Numbered from the stretch's first letter, positions 32,667 through 42,002 are shown. The stretch is DNA of 64,000 nt from Bacteroidaceae bacterium (GCA_030843315.1 JAUUPT010000002.1:62001-126000); one strand, 5' to 3'. Translations and numbers: made by a program. The notes: generated from the letters alone by a model not told the origin.

Positions 32667-34050
32667 GATACTTCTCTGATAATAGTTCGGTTATTTGGGG
32701 CACATAGTTATCCAGGTCGCCCGCTCCCAGTACTATCAGTACTTCGGTGTGCTTGCGGGAGAGTAGGTTCAGCACGTCTTCCTTCTTGCAGATGCACTTC
32801 TCGATGCCCGGGCGCAGATTGTCATAAATCAGTTGGCTGGTCACACCGGGGATGGGTTGCTCGCGTGCCGGATAGATTTCCGTCAAGAGCACTTCATCTG
32901 CCAGGGAGAGGCTGTCGGCAAAGTCCCGGTAGAAGTCGCGGGTGCGGGTGTAGAGGTGGGGCTGGAAGATAGCGGTTATCTTCTTGTCCCGGTACAACTC
33001 GCGGATGGACTTCACGCTTTGGGCAATCTCTGCCGGGTGGTGGGCGTAGTCGCTGAGGAATACAATCTTGTCCGTCTTCAACTTGAAGTCGAAGCGGCGG
33101 TCTACTCCGCGGAAGCTCGCCATGCCTTGCCTGATTTCTTCGTCGGTGGCACCGCTGAGGTGGGCAAGTGCCATGGCGGCTACGCCGTTCTCTATATTGA
33201 TGCTGACGGGGACACCCAGTTGGATGTCGTTGATGCGGGTATCGGGGGCTACGAAGTCGATGAAGATTTCACCGTTTCCGATGCGGATGTTCTCGGCATG
33301 GAAGTCGCCTTCGTGGCGGGAGTAGGTATAGGTCGTTACGCCCGGTTGTACATCGGGCTGCATCTCCAGTCCTTTGTGCAGGATGAGGGCGCCGCCCGGC
33401 TGAATCAGTGTGGTGTAGTGGCGGAAGCTTTCGAGGTAGGCTTCTTTGGTGCCGTAGATGTCCAGATGGTCGGGGTCGGTGGCTGTAATCACGCTCATCC
33501 AGGGAGACAGCCAGTGGAAGGAGCGGTCGAACTCGTCCGCTTCGATCACGGTGTAGGGGCTGGTGGGGGAGAGCAGCAGGTTGGTGCCGTAGTTCTTCGA
33601 AATGCCACCGAGGAAGGCGGTGCAGCCTACGTGTGACTGGTGCAGCAGGTGGGCGGCCATGGTGCTGGTGGTAGTCTTGCCGTGAGTGCCTGCTACGCAG
33701 AGGCCTTTGCTGCTGCGGGTGATGATGCCCAATACCTGGGAACGCTTATGTATCTCGAAACCGTTTTCACGGAAATAAGTCAGTTCGGCATGTTCCTGGG
33801 GCACGGCAGGGGTGTAGATAACCAGGGTGGTGGCTTGCTCCTTGCAGTTCTCCGGGATGAGGTTGACGTCCTCTTCGTAATGTATCTGTGCACCTTCTGT
33901 AATCAGGCGTTCGGTCAGTTCGCTCGGTGTGCGGTCGTAGCCTGCCACGGCCTTTCCTTTGGAGAGGAAATAGCGTATCAGGGCGCTCATACCGATGCCA
34001 CCGGCACCGACGAAGTATACGGACTGGATTGTTTCTAAATCTTTCATCAA
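32659..34050 (-). CDS. murC: UDP-N-acetylmuramate-L-alanine ligase
   Basis: A 463-residue cytoplasmic Mur ligase adding L-Ala to UDP-MurNAc with ATP. The N-terminal Rossmann motif is VGAGGIGMSALIRYFLSKG, the ATP site AGTHGKTTTSTMAAHLL and the middle domain contains EADEFDRSFHWLSPW and TDPDHLDIYG. A C-terminal domain has SDYAHHPAEI and FQPHLYTRTRDF. Length is normal. It begins one base after the murG stop. Confidence 0.97.
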   Translation of the reverse strand: MMKDLETIQSVYFVGAGGIGMSALIRYFLSKGKAVAGYDRTPSELTERLITEGAQIHYEEDVNLIPENCKEQATTLVIYTPAVPQEHAELTYFRENGFEIHKRSQVLGIITRSSKGLCVAGTHGKTTTSTMAAHLLHQSHVGCTAFLGGISKNYGTNLLLSPTSPYTVIEADEFDRSFHWLSPWMSVITATDPDHLDIYGTKEAYLESFRHYTTLIQPGGALILHKGLEMQPDVQPGVTTYTYSRHEGDFHAENIRIGNGEIFIDFVAPDTRINDIQLGVPVSINIENGVAAMALAHLSGATDEEIRQGMASFRGVDRRFDFKLKTDKIVFLSDYAHHPAEIAQSVKSIRELYRDKKITAIFQPHLYTRTRDFYRDFADSLSLADEVLLTEIYPAREQPIPGVTSQLIYDNLRPGIEKCICKKEDVLNLLSRKHTEVLIVLGAGDLDNYVPQITELLSEKYHD

Positions 34051-35244
34051 TTATCCTATTAGTTTCAACACTTCTTTTGCTATAATCGTAGCCGAGTCGG
34101 GCAATGCCAACTTGGCAATATTCTCACTCAGGTTTTTCAGCTTCGCTGCATCGGCAATGGTTTCCAATGCTACCGGCAGCAACTTTTCTTTGGCTTCCAC
34201 ATCCTTCACGTAGATGGCGGCGTCTTTGTTTACCAGTGCCAGGGCGTTCTTGGTCTGATGGTCTTCTGCCACGTTGGGCGAAGGCACCAGGATAACCGGC
34301 TTGTGCAGCAGGCAGAACTCCGAGATGGAACCGGCTCCTGCACGTGAGATTACCAGGTCGGCGGCAGCATAAGCACTCGCCATGTCCTTGATGAAATCTG
34401 TGACGTACAGGTTGGGGATGGCATTGATATGCGGATGGCGCACGGCTTCTCCCGTGACGGCGGTGATGGCTTCCCTTATCTGCTCGATGTATATCTTTCC
34501 CGTTTGCCAGATGAACTGTATGTCGGGGTTGGTGCGGATGAGTTCCAGTCCGTCGGTCAAAGTCTGGTTGATGGTACGTGCTCCGAGGCTTCCGCCCAGT
34601 ATGAGGATGGTTTTCTTCTCCGGGTTCAGTCCGAAGAACTTCACGGCTTCCTCGTGCGAGATGGAATGTCCGAGCAGGTTTTGGCGTACCGGGTTGCCGG
34701 TCATGATAATCTTCTCTGCCGGGAAGAACTTCTCCATACCTTCGTAAGCCACACAAATCTTGTCGGCCTTCTGGGCAAGGAGCTTGTTGGTGACACCGGC
34801 GTATGAGTTCTGCTCCTGTATCAGGGTGGGGATGCCCATCATGCCTGCTGTTTTCAGCGTGGGGCCGCTGGCATAGCCGCCTACACCTACCGCCACTTGC
34901 GGACGGAATTCTTTGATGATGCTGCGTGCTTTCCACTGGCTGCGTGCCAGCTTTATCAGCACGGCTACGTTCTTCCACAAGTGCTTGCGGTCGAAGCCGG
35001 CGATGGGCAGGCCGATGATTTTGTATCCGGCATCGGGTACACGTTGCATTTCCATTCTCCCTTCGGCGCCTACGAAGAGGATTTCGGCATCGGGGCATAG
35101 CTCCTTTATGGCGTTGGCGATGGAGACTGCCGGGAATATGTGTCCGCCGGTGCCTCCGCCGCTGATGATAAGCCTCACCCCCTGCCCCTCCCCCGTAGGG
35201 AGGGGGGTAGAGTTACTTTTGCTTATATTGGTGTCTTGTTTCAT
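34051..35244 (-). CDS. murG: Lipid II synthase MurG, with repeat-derived N-terminus
   Basis: A peripheral-membrane GT28 glycosyltransferase that adds GlcNAc to lipid I. The family start is RLIISGGGTGGHIFPAVSIA, followed by LILGGSLGARTINQTL and the nucleotide-sugar site ISRAGAGSISEFCLLHKPVI. From the ATG at 35244 it is 397 residues and carries about 22 extra N-terminal residues (including STPLPTGEGQGV) encoded by the arm of an inverted-repeat element. A GTG at 35178 directly before RLIISGG would give a normal 375-residue protein. The ATG is taken because its A-rich upstream context is typical of Bacteroides starts; the GTG remains possible. Confidence 0.93.
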   Translation of the reverse strand: MKQDTNISKSNSTPLPTGEGQGVRLIISGGGTGGHIFPAVSIANAIKELCPDAEILFVGAEGRMEMQRVPDAGYKIIGLPIAGFDRKHLWKNVAVLIKLARSQWKARSIIKEFRPQVAVGVGGYASGPTLKTAGMMGIPTLIQEQNSYAGVTNKLLAQKADKICVAYEGMEKFFPAEKIIMTGNPVRQNLLGHSISHEEAVKFFGLNPEKKTILILGGSLGARTINQTLTDGLELIRTNPDIQFIWQTGKIYIEQIREAITAVTGEAVRHPHINAIPNLYVTDFIKDMASAYAAADLVISRAGAGSISEFCLLHKPVILVPSPNVAEDHQTKNALALVNKDAAIYVKDVEAKEKLLPVALETIADAAKLKNLSENIAKLALPDSATIIAKEVLKLIG

Positions 35245-35353
35245 ATTTCTTCTGTTCTTCTTTTATTTCTTTCTCGCTCTTTCTTATTTCTTTTTGTTTC
35301 CTCAGAGTATCTTCTCCCCTCCCTACGGGGGAGGGGCAGGGGGAGAGGCTTAT
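35168..35353. repeat. Inverted-repeat element at the ftsW-murG junction
   Basis: Arms 35168-35207 and 35314-35353 are inverted copies, identical at all but two or three of about 40 positions, and each contains the palindromic core CCCTCCCCCGTAGGGAGGGG. The 106-bp spacer is T-rich and contains the murG ATG. The right arm supplies the ftsW stop codon (TTA at 35350-35352) and the left arm encodes part of the MurG N-terminus. It looks like a small non-autonomous repeat element that settled between two essential genes. Confidence 0.85.
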
Positions 35354-36657
35354 TCAAATTCCGCATCGCTGTTCAGTGCCTTTGCCGTCGGTTCGGTTGC
35401 CGTCTGGGCATCGCTCCCAGCGGGATGTTCCGGGTCTGCGGCATCTACCGGTATCTGCATCTGCGCTTCTTGCATCTGCTGTTCTTCCAGTTTGGCTGTA
35501 TATCGGCTTACGCTCAATATCATGCCGATATAGGCGCAGTTGATAAACGTGGATGTACCACCTTTACTGATAAGCGGCAGCGGTTGCCCCGTGACGGGGG
35601 CCAATCCTACGGCAACCATCATGTTGAACAGCGCTTGCGTGACGAGCAGCAAGGCGATTCCTATAATAAGGAAGGCGGGGAAGGTGCGGTCGCACTTCTT
35701 GGCAATGCGCCCCACGCGTACCAGCAGGCAGATGTAGAGGAATACCACCACGATTCCACCTACCAGGCCGAGCTCTTCGACAATGATGGCATAGATAAAG
35801 TCGGAGAATGCCTGGCTCAGAAAGTCGCGTTGCACGGAGTTGCCCGGGCCTTTGCCTATGACGTTGCTGGTGGCTACGGCAATGCGGGCGTGTGCCACCT
35901 GTCCGTCTCCATCTATGTCGAATTTGGCTGCGGGCACTTCTTCTTTGCCGGCAAAGTCTGCAATACGCGACTTCACCGTTGTGAAGCGGTGTCCCATCGG
36001 TATCTTCTCAAGTGTTTTGTCCGGTGTGGCAAGCAGGAAGACGACGAACATCACGACGAACGCCACGATGCCTCCTCCCAGTATAAACAGTTTCTTGGCA
36101 GAGATGCGTCCGATGAACATCATCAGATAAACCGTGCCGAAAAGCAACATTCCCGTCGAATAGTTCTCCGGCAGGATAAGTGCGCAGACGGCGCAGGTGA
36201 TAATCATGATACGTTTGAAAGCCTTCGGGCTTGCCCCGTCTTCGTCCTGTCCTTTGGAAAGGATAAAGGCGGTGACGATGACGACTGCCATCTTGGCTAT
36301 CTCCGAGGGTTGGAACTGTATGCCCATAAACGTCATCCAGCGGGCGGCGCCATTCACGCGGTCGCCGGTGACGAAACCCATCAGCATGACGAAGGCAAGC
36401 AACCCGATGGAGAGGGGCAGCAGGAATACCGGGAATACTTGGAACCATTTATAAGGTATGTTGTGCACCAATACCACGATGACAGCACCCACCATCAGCA
36501 GGATGCTGTGCTGCGTAATCGGTCCCCAGTGGTCGCCGCTTTTGTAAGTCAGCGTACTGGCAGCACTGAACACCTCCGTGATGGAGATAAGACAGAGGAA
36601 CAGGAAGATGATCCAGATAACCTTGTCGCCTTTGAATATGCTTCTTAATAAATCCAA
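35350..36657 (-). CDS. ftsW: Lipid II polymerase FtsW (SEDS family)
   Basis: A 435-residue membrane protein with about ten helices, polymerising glycan strands at the septum with the cognate PBP. SEDS motifs seen are FQPSEIAKMAVVIVTAFIL, YIKGGTSTF-like PLPLISKGGTSTFINCAYIG and AIIVEELGLVGGIVVVFLY. The C-terminal tail of about 55 residues is acidic and Gln/Glu/Ala-rich (EEQQMQEAQMQIPVDAADP), likely disordered in the cytoplasm. The last codons and the stop fall in the inverted-repeat element. Confidence 0.94.
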   Translation of the reverse strand: MDLLRSIFKGDKVIWIIFLFLCLISITEVFSAASTLTYKSGDHWGPITQHSILLMVGAVIVVLVHNIPYKWFQVFPVFLLPLSIGLLAFVMLMGFVTGDRVNGAARWMTFMGIQFQPSEIAKMAVVIVTAFILSKGQDEDGASPKAFKRIMIITCAVCALILPENYSTGMLLFGTVYLMMFIGRISAKKLFILGGGIVAFVVMFVVFLLATPDKTLEKIPMGHRFTTVKSRIADFAGKEEVPAAKFDIDGDGQVAHARIAVATSNVIGKGPGNSVQRDFLSQAFSDFIYAIIVEELGLVGGIVVVFLYICLLVRVGRIAKKCDRTFPAFLIIGIALLLVTQALFNMMVAVGLAPVTGQPLPLISKGGTSTFINCAYIGMILSVSRYTAKLEEQQMQEAQMQIPVDAADPEHPAGSDAQTATEPTAKALNSDAEFE

Positions 36658-36684
36658 TGCTTCGCAATTTTTAAAAGTTAATAA

Positions 36685-38019
36685 TTACAGCGCCCGTACA
36701 TATGCCTTAAACTGGTCGCCGCGGTCTTCGTAACTCTTGAAGAGGTCGAAGCTGGCGCAACAGGGGCTGAGCAATACGGTTTCACCTTTCTTTGCCAGAC
36801 GGTAGGCTGCATCTACGGCATCCTTCATTCCGGTTTGCACATCGGCCACGGGCAATCCCATAGGATCGAAGAATTCGTGCAGCTTTTCGTTGTGCAGTCC
36901 CAGATATACCAGTGCCGAACATTTTTCGCGTACGAGATCTTCTATTTCTGTATAATCGTTGCCTTTGTCCTTGCCGCCAAGGATAAGTACCACTTTTGTC
37001 TTCATGCTCTGCAAGGCATACCAGCAGGAGTTGACGTTCGTAGCTTTGGAGTCGTTGATGAACTCTATACCGCGTACGGTGGCTACTTTCTCCAGGCGGT
37101 GCTCCACTCCTTCAAAGTCGGACAGCGCCTTGCGGATATATTCTTTCTGTATACCGGCCAGATTGGCGGAGATGCCGGCAGCCAGCGAGTTGTATAAGTT
37201 GTGAGTACCTTGCAATGCCAATTTCTCCTGCTCCATATTGAAGTCTATCGGTGCGTTGATTTCCACTGCGCCGTCTTCCACGTAGGCGATGGCTCCATCC
37301 TCTTTCACGGCGGCGAAAGGATAGGGGTGGGCTGTCAGTCCGTGTTTCTCCAGTTCGCGCTTGATGATGGGGTCGTCGTTCCAGTAGATAAAGGCATCCT
37401 CCGGGGTTTGGTTCCGGGTGATGCGGAACTTGGCGTCTACATACTTCTGCATACAGTGATCGTAGCGATCCAGGTGGTCGGGCGTGATGTTCATCAGCAC
37501 GGCTATGTTGGCACGGAAGTTATACATATTGTCCAGTTGGAAGGAACTTAGCTCGATGACGTAATAGTCGTGTTCCTCGGTAGCTACCTGCAAGGCGAGG
37601 CTCTTGCCGATGTTTCCTGCCAGACCGACGTTCAGTCCCGCACTCTTGAAAATGTGGTAGATGAGCGAAGTGGTGGTAGTCTTTCCGTTGGAACCGGTGA
37701 TACAAATCATCTTCGCATCGGTATAGCGTCCGGCAAACTCTATTTCGGAAATGATAGGCGTACCTTTCTCTTTCAGTTTAAGAATCAGCGGGGCATCATT
37801 GGGGATGCCGGGACTCTTCACCACTTCGTCGGCGTTCAGTATCAGTTCCTCAGTGTGCCGGCCTTCTTCCCAAGCGATGTTGTATTTGTTCAGCAGCTCT
37901 TTATATTTGTCTTTAATGGTAGACATGTCGGAAACGAACGTGTCGAAACCCTTTACTTTGGCGAGTACGGCAGCACCTGCGCCGCTTTCTCCAGCTCCTA
38001 ATATTACAATTCTACTCAT
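36685..38019 (-). CDS. murD: UDP-N-acetylmuramoylalanine-D-glutamate ligase
   Basis: A 444-residue Mur ligase adding D-Glu. Motifs are the N-terminal VILGAGESGAGAAVLAKVKG, ATP site CITGSNGKTTTTSLIYHIF, ELSSFQLDNMYNFRANIAVL, ITPDHLDRY and the C-terminal INDSKATNVNSCWYALQSM and LSPCCASFDLFKSYEDRGD, which are diagnostic for MurD. Normal length. The gap to mraY upstream (38020-38103) is occupied by a hairpin. Confidence 0.97.
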   Translation of the reverse strand: MSRIVILGAGESGAGAAVLAKVKGFDTFVSDMSTIKDKYKELLNKYNIAWEEGRHTEELILNADEVVKSPGIPNDAPLILKLKEKGTPIISEIEFAGRYTDAKMICITGSNGKTTTTSLIYHIFKSAGLNVGLAGNIGKSLALQVATEEHDYYVIELSSFQLDNMYNFRANIAVLMNITPDHLDRYDHCMQKYVDAKFRITRNQTPEDAFIYWNDDPIIKRELEKHGLTAHPYPFAAVKEDGAIAYVEDGAVEINAPIDFNMEQEKLALQGTHNLYNSLAAGISANLAGIQKEYIRKALSDFEGVEHRLEKVATVRGIEFINDSKATNVNSCWYALQSMKTKVVLILGGKDKGNDYTEIEDLVREKCSALVYLGLHNEKLHEFFDPMGLPVADVQTGMKDAVDAAYRLAKKGETVLLSPCCASFDLFKSYEDRGDQFKAYVRAL

Positions 38020-38044
38020 ATATATAATGTGTTATTGTGATTGT

Positions 38045-38102
38045 GTGATAATGTGCTAAAGTGATATTACTTCATCACTCTACAACTTTATCACCTTATC
38101 AC
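38045..38102 (-). repeat. 18-bp hairpin at the mraY-murD junction
   Basis: Arms GTGATAATGTGCTAAAGT (38045-38062) and ACTTTATCACCTTATCAC (38085-38102) pair at 16 of 18 positions. The right arm ends directly at the mraY stop. A 13-base word TTATCACTCTATC (38096-38108) recurs at the rsmH-ftsL junction (44571-44583). No T-run follows, so it is more likely an mRNA structure or processing site than a terminator. Confidence 0.6.
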
Positions 38103-38103
38103 T

Positions 38104-39372
38104 CTATCTAATTTTCAATGTTATAATCGTTATCGCCGCCAGTACAATCGTTACAATCCAGAAGCGGACGGTAATCTTTGATTCATGGAACAACTGGTCC
38201 GGCTTGGTAAATACCACCTTGCATCCCGGTTCTACCAGGTTCATGCCGGTACGGAAGTGGTCGTGTATCGGCGTACGTTTAAAGAGCCGTTGCTTCACCC
38301 CTTTCCGCTTGCCTGCCTTGTAGTAAAAGCGTTGCAGGATTACCGACAGATTCTCTACCAGGAATATTCCGCAAAGAATCGGTATCAGCAGTTCTTTGTG
38401 TATGATGATGGCAAACACGGCAATGATACCACCGATGGTCAGACTGCCCGTATCTCCCATAAACACCTGTGCCGGATAGGCATTGTACCACAAGAAACCG
38501 ATAAGAGCACCGATAAAGGCGCAGATAAAGATTACCAGTTCTTGCGAGCCCGGAATATACATAATGTTCAGATATCCGGCATATTCTATGTGACTGGACA
38601 CGTAGGCCAGTATTCCCAACGTCAGTCCGATGATGGCGGAGTTACCGGCAGCCATGCCGTCCATCCCATCGTTCAGATTGGCACCATTGGAAACGGCGGT
38701 CACCACAAAGATGGTGATAACGACAAACAATACCCATCCTGCTGTCTGTGCGTGTTCGCCCATCCAGCCTACCAGGTCGGAGTAATCGAAGTTATTGCTC
38801 TTGAAGAACGGGATGGTGGTTTGCGTAGCTTTGATTTCCTTCGCCGCGTGCACCACTTCCATCTGTCCGTTCGGCTTTTGTATCTCGATGTTCTCGCGGA
38901 TTACAACCTGCGGACTAAGGAAGAGTGTCAGCCCTACGATAAGTCCCAAACCTACCTGCCCGATAACCTTGAACTTGCCGTGCAGTCCTTCTTTATCTTT
39001 CTTGAATATCTTGATGTAATCGTCGGCAAAGCCCAGTGAACCCAGCCAGACGGTGGTTATCAGCATCAGTATCATGTAGATATTGTCCAGCCTTCCCAGC
39101 AGCAAACAGGGAATGAGGATTGCAAAGATGATAATGACGCCTCCCATGCTGGGCACGCCTACCTTGTTCACTCCGAACGGGTCGATGCTTGCGTCGCGTT
39201 GTGTTTCGGTAATTTGTTTCCGTTTCAGCAGGTTGATGAACTTGTCTCCCCATATACTCGAAATGAGCAATGCCAGGATGATAGCCATCAACGACCGGAA
39301 TGATGTATAGGAGAACATCCCCGCACCGGGGAAGTCATATTTGTCTAACCATTGGAATAAGTAGTATAACAT
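38104..39372 (-). CDS. mraY: Phospho-N-acetylmuramoyl-pentapeptide transferase
   Basis: A 422-residue integral membrane enzyme making lipid I from UDP-MurNAc-pentapeptide and undecaprenyl phosphate. It has the aspartate motif GFADDYIKIFKKDKEGL, the NGANLNDGMDGMAAG signature, GDTGSLTIGGIIAVFAI and the C-terminal FKRTPIHDHF histidine motif. The loop between helices near residues 150-200 is longer than in E. coli (IQKPNGQMEVVHAAKEIKAT), a Bacteroidetes trait. Confidence 0.97.
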   Translation of the reverse strand: MLYYLFQWLDKYDFPGAGMFSYTSFRSLMAIILALLISSIWGDKFINLLKRKQITETQRDASIDPFGVNKVGVPSMGGVIIIFAILIPCLLLGRLDNIYMILMLITTVWLGSLGFADDYIKIFKKDKEGLHGKFKVIGQVGLGLIVGLTLFLSPQVVIRENIEIQKPNGQMEVVHAAKEIKATQTTIPFFKSNNFDYSDLVGWMGEHAQTAGWVLFVVITIFVVTAVSNGANLNDGMDGMAAGNSAIIGLTLGILAYVSSHIEYAGYLNIMYIPGSQELVIFICAFIGALIGFLWYNAYPAQVFMGDTGSLTIGGIIAVFAIIIHKELLIPILCGIFLVENLSVILQRFYYKAGKRKGVKQRLFKRTPIHDHFRTGMNLVEPGCKVVFTKPDQLFHESKITVRFWIVTIVLAAITIITLKIR

Positions 39373-39397
39373 GCTTCTTTTTTGTTATAATGAAACC

Positions 39398-40498
39398 TTA
39401 TTTTGTTTTTTCTTTCATGTCTTTTGCAACCCATAATACCCATTCATCTACATTATCTGTCAATTGTCCGGGTAGAGGTAGAGGGATGTGTATATCAGGA
39501 CTGATGCCGGTGTCATCGATGCCTCTGTCTGGTAAACGTTGGGAGCGTGTCATCGGAATCCAAGTAGAGATTCCGCTAACCGGTAAATCTACGCGCCTTA
39601 TATTCGACAAATCAAGGCATCCTAACGTGTTGTCGCGTCCGTAGGTGGTGGTTCTCAAACTGCAGCTATGTATGTCGAGAACCATTTGCTCCCCTGAACT
39701 TGCCACTCTGCCGTCGATAATGAGAGCTGCTTTAATCGGTAGCGGAGAGATGGTATCGTAATGAATCGTAGTACTCTCTATCAGTGGAATGAATTCTTCG
39801 GAAGAACTCTTCATCTTTTTTAAAGTCTCTTGAAGCCAGGGAAGTTCCTTAGCTGCGTCTTTTATATATGCTTGGTGCTCCGGTGTGTTACGTATATCTA
39901 CTCCGTCCATAACAGCAGAAGTGTCATATAACTGCTTTACGTAGGGTGCGTAATAAGTGTCCCTCCCGCCGCTGTTACCTCGTATGTCGATAATTAGGTG
40001 TTTGCACTCGGAAGATAAATAGTTGTTGATAGCTTTTTCCGACCACTCCAAGTTGGGGTTCCCATCACATGATGGGAAGCGGATGAGAAAAGTTTCTTCA
40101 TCAACCTTGCAAGCTATTGGCATGGGAGAGTATGTCATCTCTGTGCTATAGTCAAACGATTTTCTTTGGTATTTTGCGTGCTCGTTCAGGCCGGTACGTA
40201 AATGAAAGTCACTGAACCAGCCAAAGTATTCGCCTATAGCGTCTAACTCTTCTTTCTCTTTTTGAAGGACTTGCGCACGCAGCTTTTTCTTGAATACTTC
40301 GTAAGCATTGCGTTTTTCTTCAGTTCTTGTCTTATAGGAGAATCCTGCGTAATTTGTCTCTACTTCTTGAATTGCGAAGTCTAAATCCTGCAATTCGGAG
40401 TCTGTCTCAGTTTTTTGTGCTGAGACATGAGAGCAGGAAAGCAGCAATGAAAAAATAAAGAGTAACCGGATATGGTATGCTATATATAATCTGTTCAT
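39398..40498 (-). CDS. S41 family peptidase-like protein inside the dcw cluster
   Basis: A 366-residue exported protein: signal sequence (LLFIFSLLLSCSHVSAQ; possibly a lipoprotein), an N-terminal helical part, then an S41 (C-terminal processing protease/tricorn-like) domain. HLIIDIRGNSGGRDTYY and the serine motif IIDGRVASSGEQMVLDIHSC are characteristic, with TYGRDNTLG after it. No PDZ domain is evident. It lies between mraY (25 bp) and murE (19 bp) on the same strand, a place normally without an extra gene. Role unknown; processing of an envelope or divisome protein is possible, but nothing in the sequence shows it. Confidence 0.8.
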   Translation of the reverse strand: MNRLYIAYHIRLLFIFSLLLSCSHVSAQKTETDSELQDLDFAIQEVETNYAGFSYKTRTEEKRNAYEVFKKKLRAQVLQKEKEELDAIGEYFGWFSDFHLRTGLNEHAKYQRKSFDYSTEMTYSPMPIACKVDEETFLIRFPSCDGNPNLEWSEKAINNYLSSECKHLIIDIRGNSGGRDTYYAPYVKQLYDTSAVMDGVDIRNTPEHQAYIKDAAKELPWLQETLKKMKSSSEEFIPLIESTTIHYDTISPLPIKAALIIDGRVASSGEQMVLDIHSCSLRTTTYGRDNTLGCLDLSNIRRVDLPVSGISTWIPMTRSQRLPDRGIDDTGISPDIHIPLPLPGQLTDNVDEWVLWVAKDMKEKTK

Positions 40499-40517
40499 CT
40501 TTTTATCTTTTTATTTT

Positions 40518-41966
40518 TTAGAACATTATTGCCTTTAACTCTTCCTTATCGTCAAAGTGATGTTTCACCCCTTTAATCTCCTGATAGTTTTCGTGTCCTT
40601 TGCCGGCTACAAGAATAACGTCGCCCGGCTGTGCAAGCATACAGGCTGTCTTGATGGCTTCCCGGCGGTCGGTAATGCTGATTGTCTTCTGCATATCGTC
40701 TTTATCCAGTCCTGCCAGCATATCGTTGATGATGTCTTGCGGTTCTTCAAAGCGGGGATTGTCCGACGTGATGATGACGCGGTCACTGGCTTTGGCAGCT
40801 TCCTTTGCCATAATGGGGCGCTTGCCTTTGTCACGGTTGCCGCCTGCACCCACTACGGTGATAATCTTCCCTTTTCCTTCGAGCACTCCATGAATGGCAT
40901 TCAGTACATTGACCAGTGCATCCGGCGTATGGGCATAGTCCACAATGGCGGTGAAACCTTTGGGAGAACGCACGGCATCGAAGCGTCCCGCTACCGGAAG
41001 CAGGGTGCTGAGGGCTACAAGCACCTCTTCCTCTTTCTTGCCCAGCAATACGGCGGCACCGAATACGGCAAGCAGGTTGTAAGCATTGAACTTCCCGATG
41101 AAATGCACTGCCAACTCCTTATTATTAAAGTCGAGCAGCATACCTTCGAAGTGAGATTCCAATACCTTGCCCTTGAAGTCGCTGAGGCTGCGCAGGGAGT
41201 AAGTATATACTTTGGAACGTGTGTTCTGAGTCATCACCAGCCCGTTCTTGTCGTCCAGGTTCGTCAGGCTGAATGCACTCTTGGGCATATCGTCGAAGAA
41301 CTTTTTCTTGGCTTTGAGGTAATTCTCCACCGTCTTGTGATAGTCCAGGTGGTCGCGTGTCAGGTTGGTGAAGATGCCGCCGGCAAACTTCAACCCGCTG
41401 ATGCGCTTCTGGGCGATGGAGTGGGAGCTGACTTCCATAAAGGCGTATTTGCAGCCGGAGTCCGCCATCTCACCCAACAGACGGTTCAGCGTGATAGGGT
41501 CGGGAGTGGTATGTTCGGTCGGTACGGGCTGGTCGTCGATGTAGTTGCACACGGTGGAGATCAGTCCTACTTTATAGCCGAAGTAGCGGAATGTATTATA
41601 TAATAAGGTAGCGATGGTTGTTTTTCCGTTGGTTCCGGTCACGCCTACCAGCTCCATCTTGGAGGTAGGGTCGCCGTAGAAGGTGGTGGCTATCTTGCCC
41701 ACTGCATCTTCACTGTCCTTCACCACAATGTAGGTGACGCCGGTTTTCTGCTCTTCCGGCATTTCTTCGCAGAGCACGGCAACGGCTCCTTTCTCAATGG
41801 CTGCGGGGATATAGGCGTGTCCGTCGGTCTGTGTGCCGCGCATCGCCATGAACAGATGTCCCGCTTCTACCAGACGCGAATCTATGTTCACTCCCGTTAT
41901 CTCCATGTCTATACTTCCGGTAACTTGGACCGGTTGTATCGCTTTCAACAAATCGCTAAGTTTCAT
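40518..41966 (-). CDS. murE: UDP-MurNAc-L-Ala-D-Glu:meso-diaminopimelate ligase
   Basis: A 482-residue Mur ligase for the third amino acid of the stem peptide. ATP site VGVTGTNGKTTIATLLYNTF; EVSSHSIAQKRISGLKFAGG; the DNPR motif in IITSDNPRFEEPQDIINDML marks meso-DAP specificity; the C-terminus has AGKGHENYQEIKGVKHHFDD. Normal length. It lies between the PBP gene and the S41 gene. Confidence 0.97.
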   Translation of the reverse strand: MKLSDLLKAIQPVQVTGSIDMEITGVNIDSRLVEAGHLFMAMRGTQTDGHAYIPAAIEKGAVAVLCEEMPEEQKTGVTYIVVKDSEDAVGKIATTFYGDPTSKMELVGVTGTNGKTTIATLLYNTFRYFGYKVGLISTVCNYIDDQPVPTEHTTPDPITLNRLLGEMADSGCKYAFMEVSSHSIAQKRISGLKFAGGIFTNLTRDHLDYHKTVENYLKAKKKFFDDMPKSAFSLTNLDDKNGLVMTQNTRSKVYTYSLRSLSDFKGKVLESHFEGMLLDFNNKELAVHFIGKFNAYNLLAVFGAAVLLGKKEEEVLVALSTLLPVAGRFDAVRSPKGFTAIVDYAHTPDALVNVLNAIHGVLEGKGKIITVVGAGGNRDKGKRPIMAKEAAKASDRVIITSDNPRFEEPQDIINDMLAGLDKDDMQKTISITDRREAIKTACMLAQPGDVILVAGKGHENYQEIKGVKHHFDDKEELKAIMF

Positions 41967-42002
41967 ACCTTATTATATATAGTATATATTCTTGTTCTTT
42001 TT

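Noticed and set aside
35140..36648. 502-codon plus-strand frame over ftsW
   Set aside because: Antisense to the clear ftsW gene; the protein is His/Gln/Asp-rich and has no recognisable domain.
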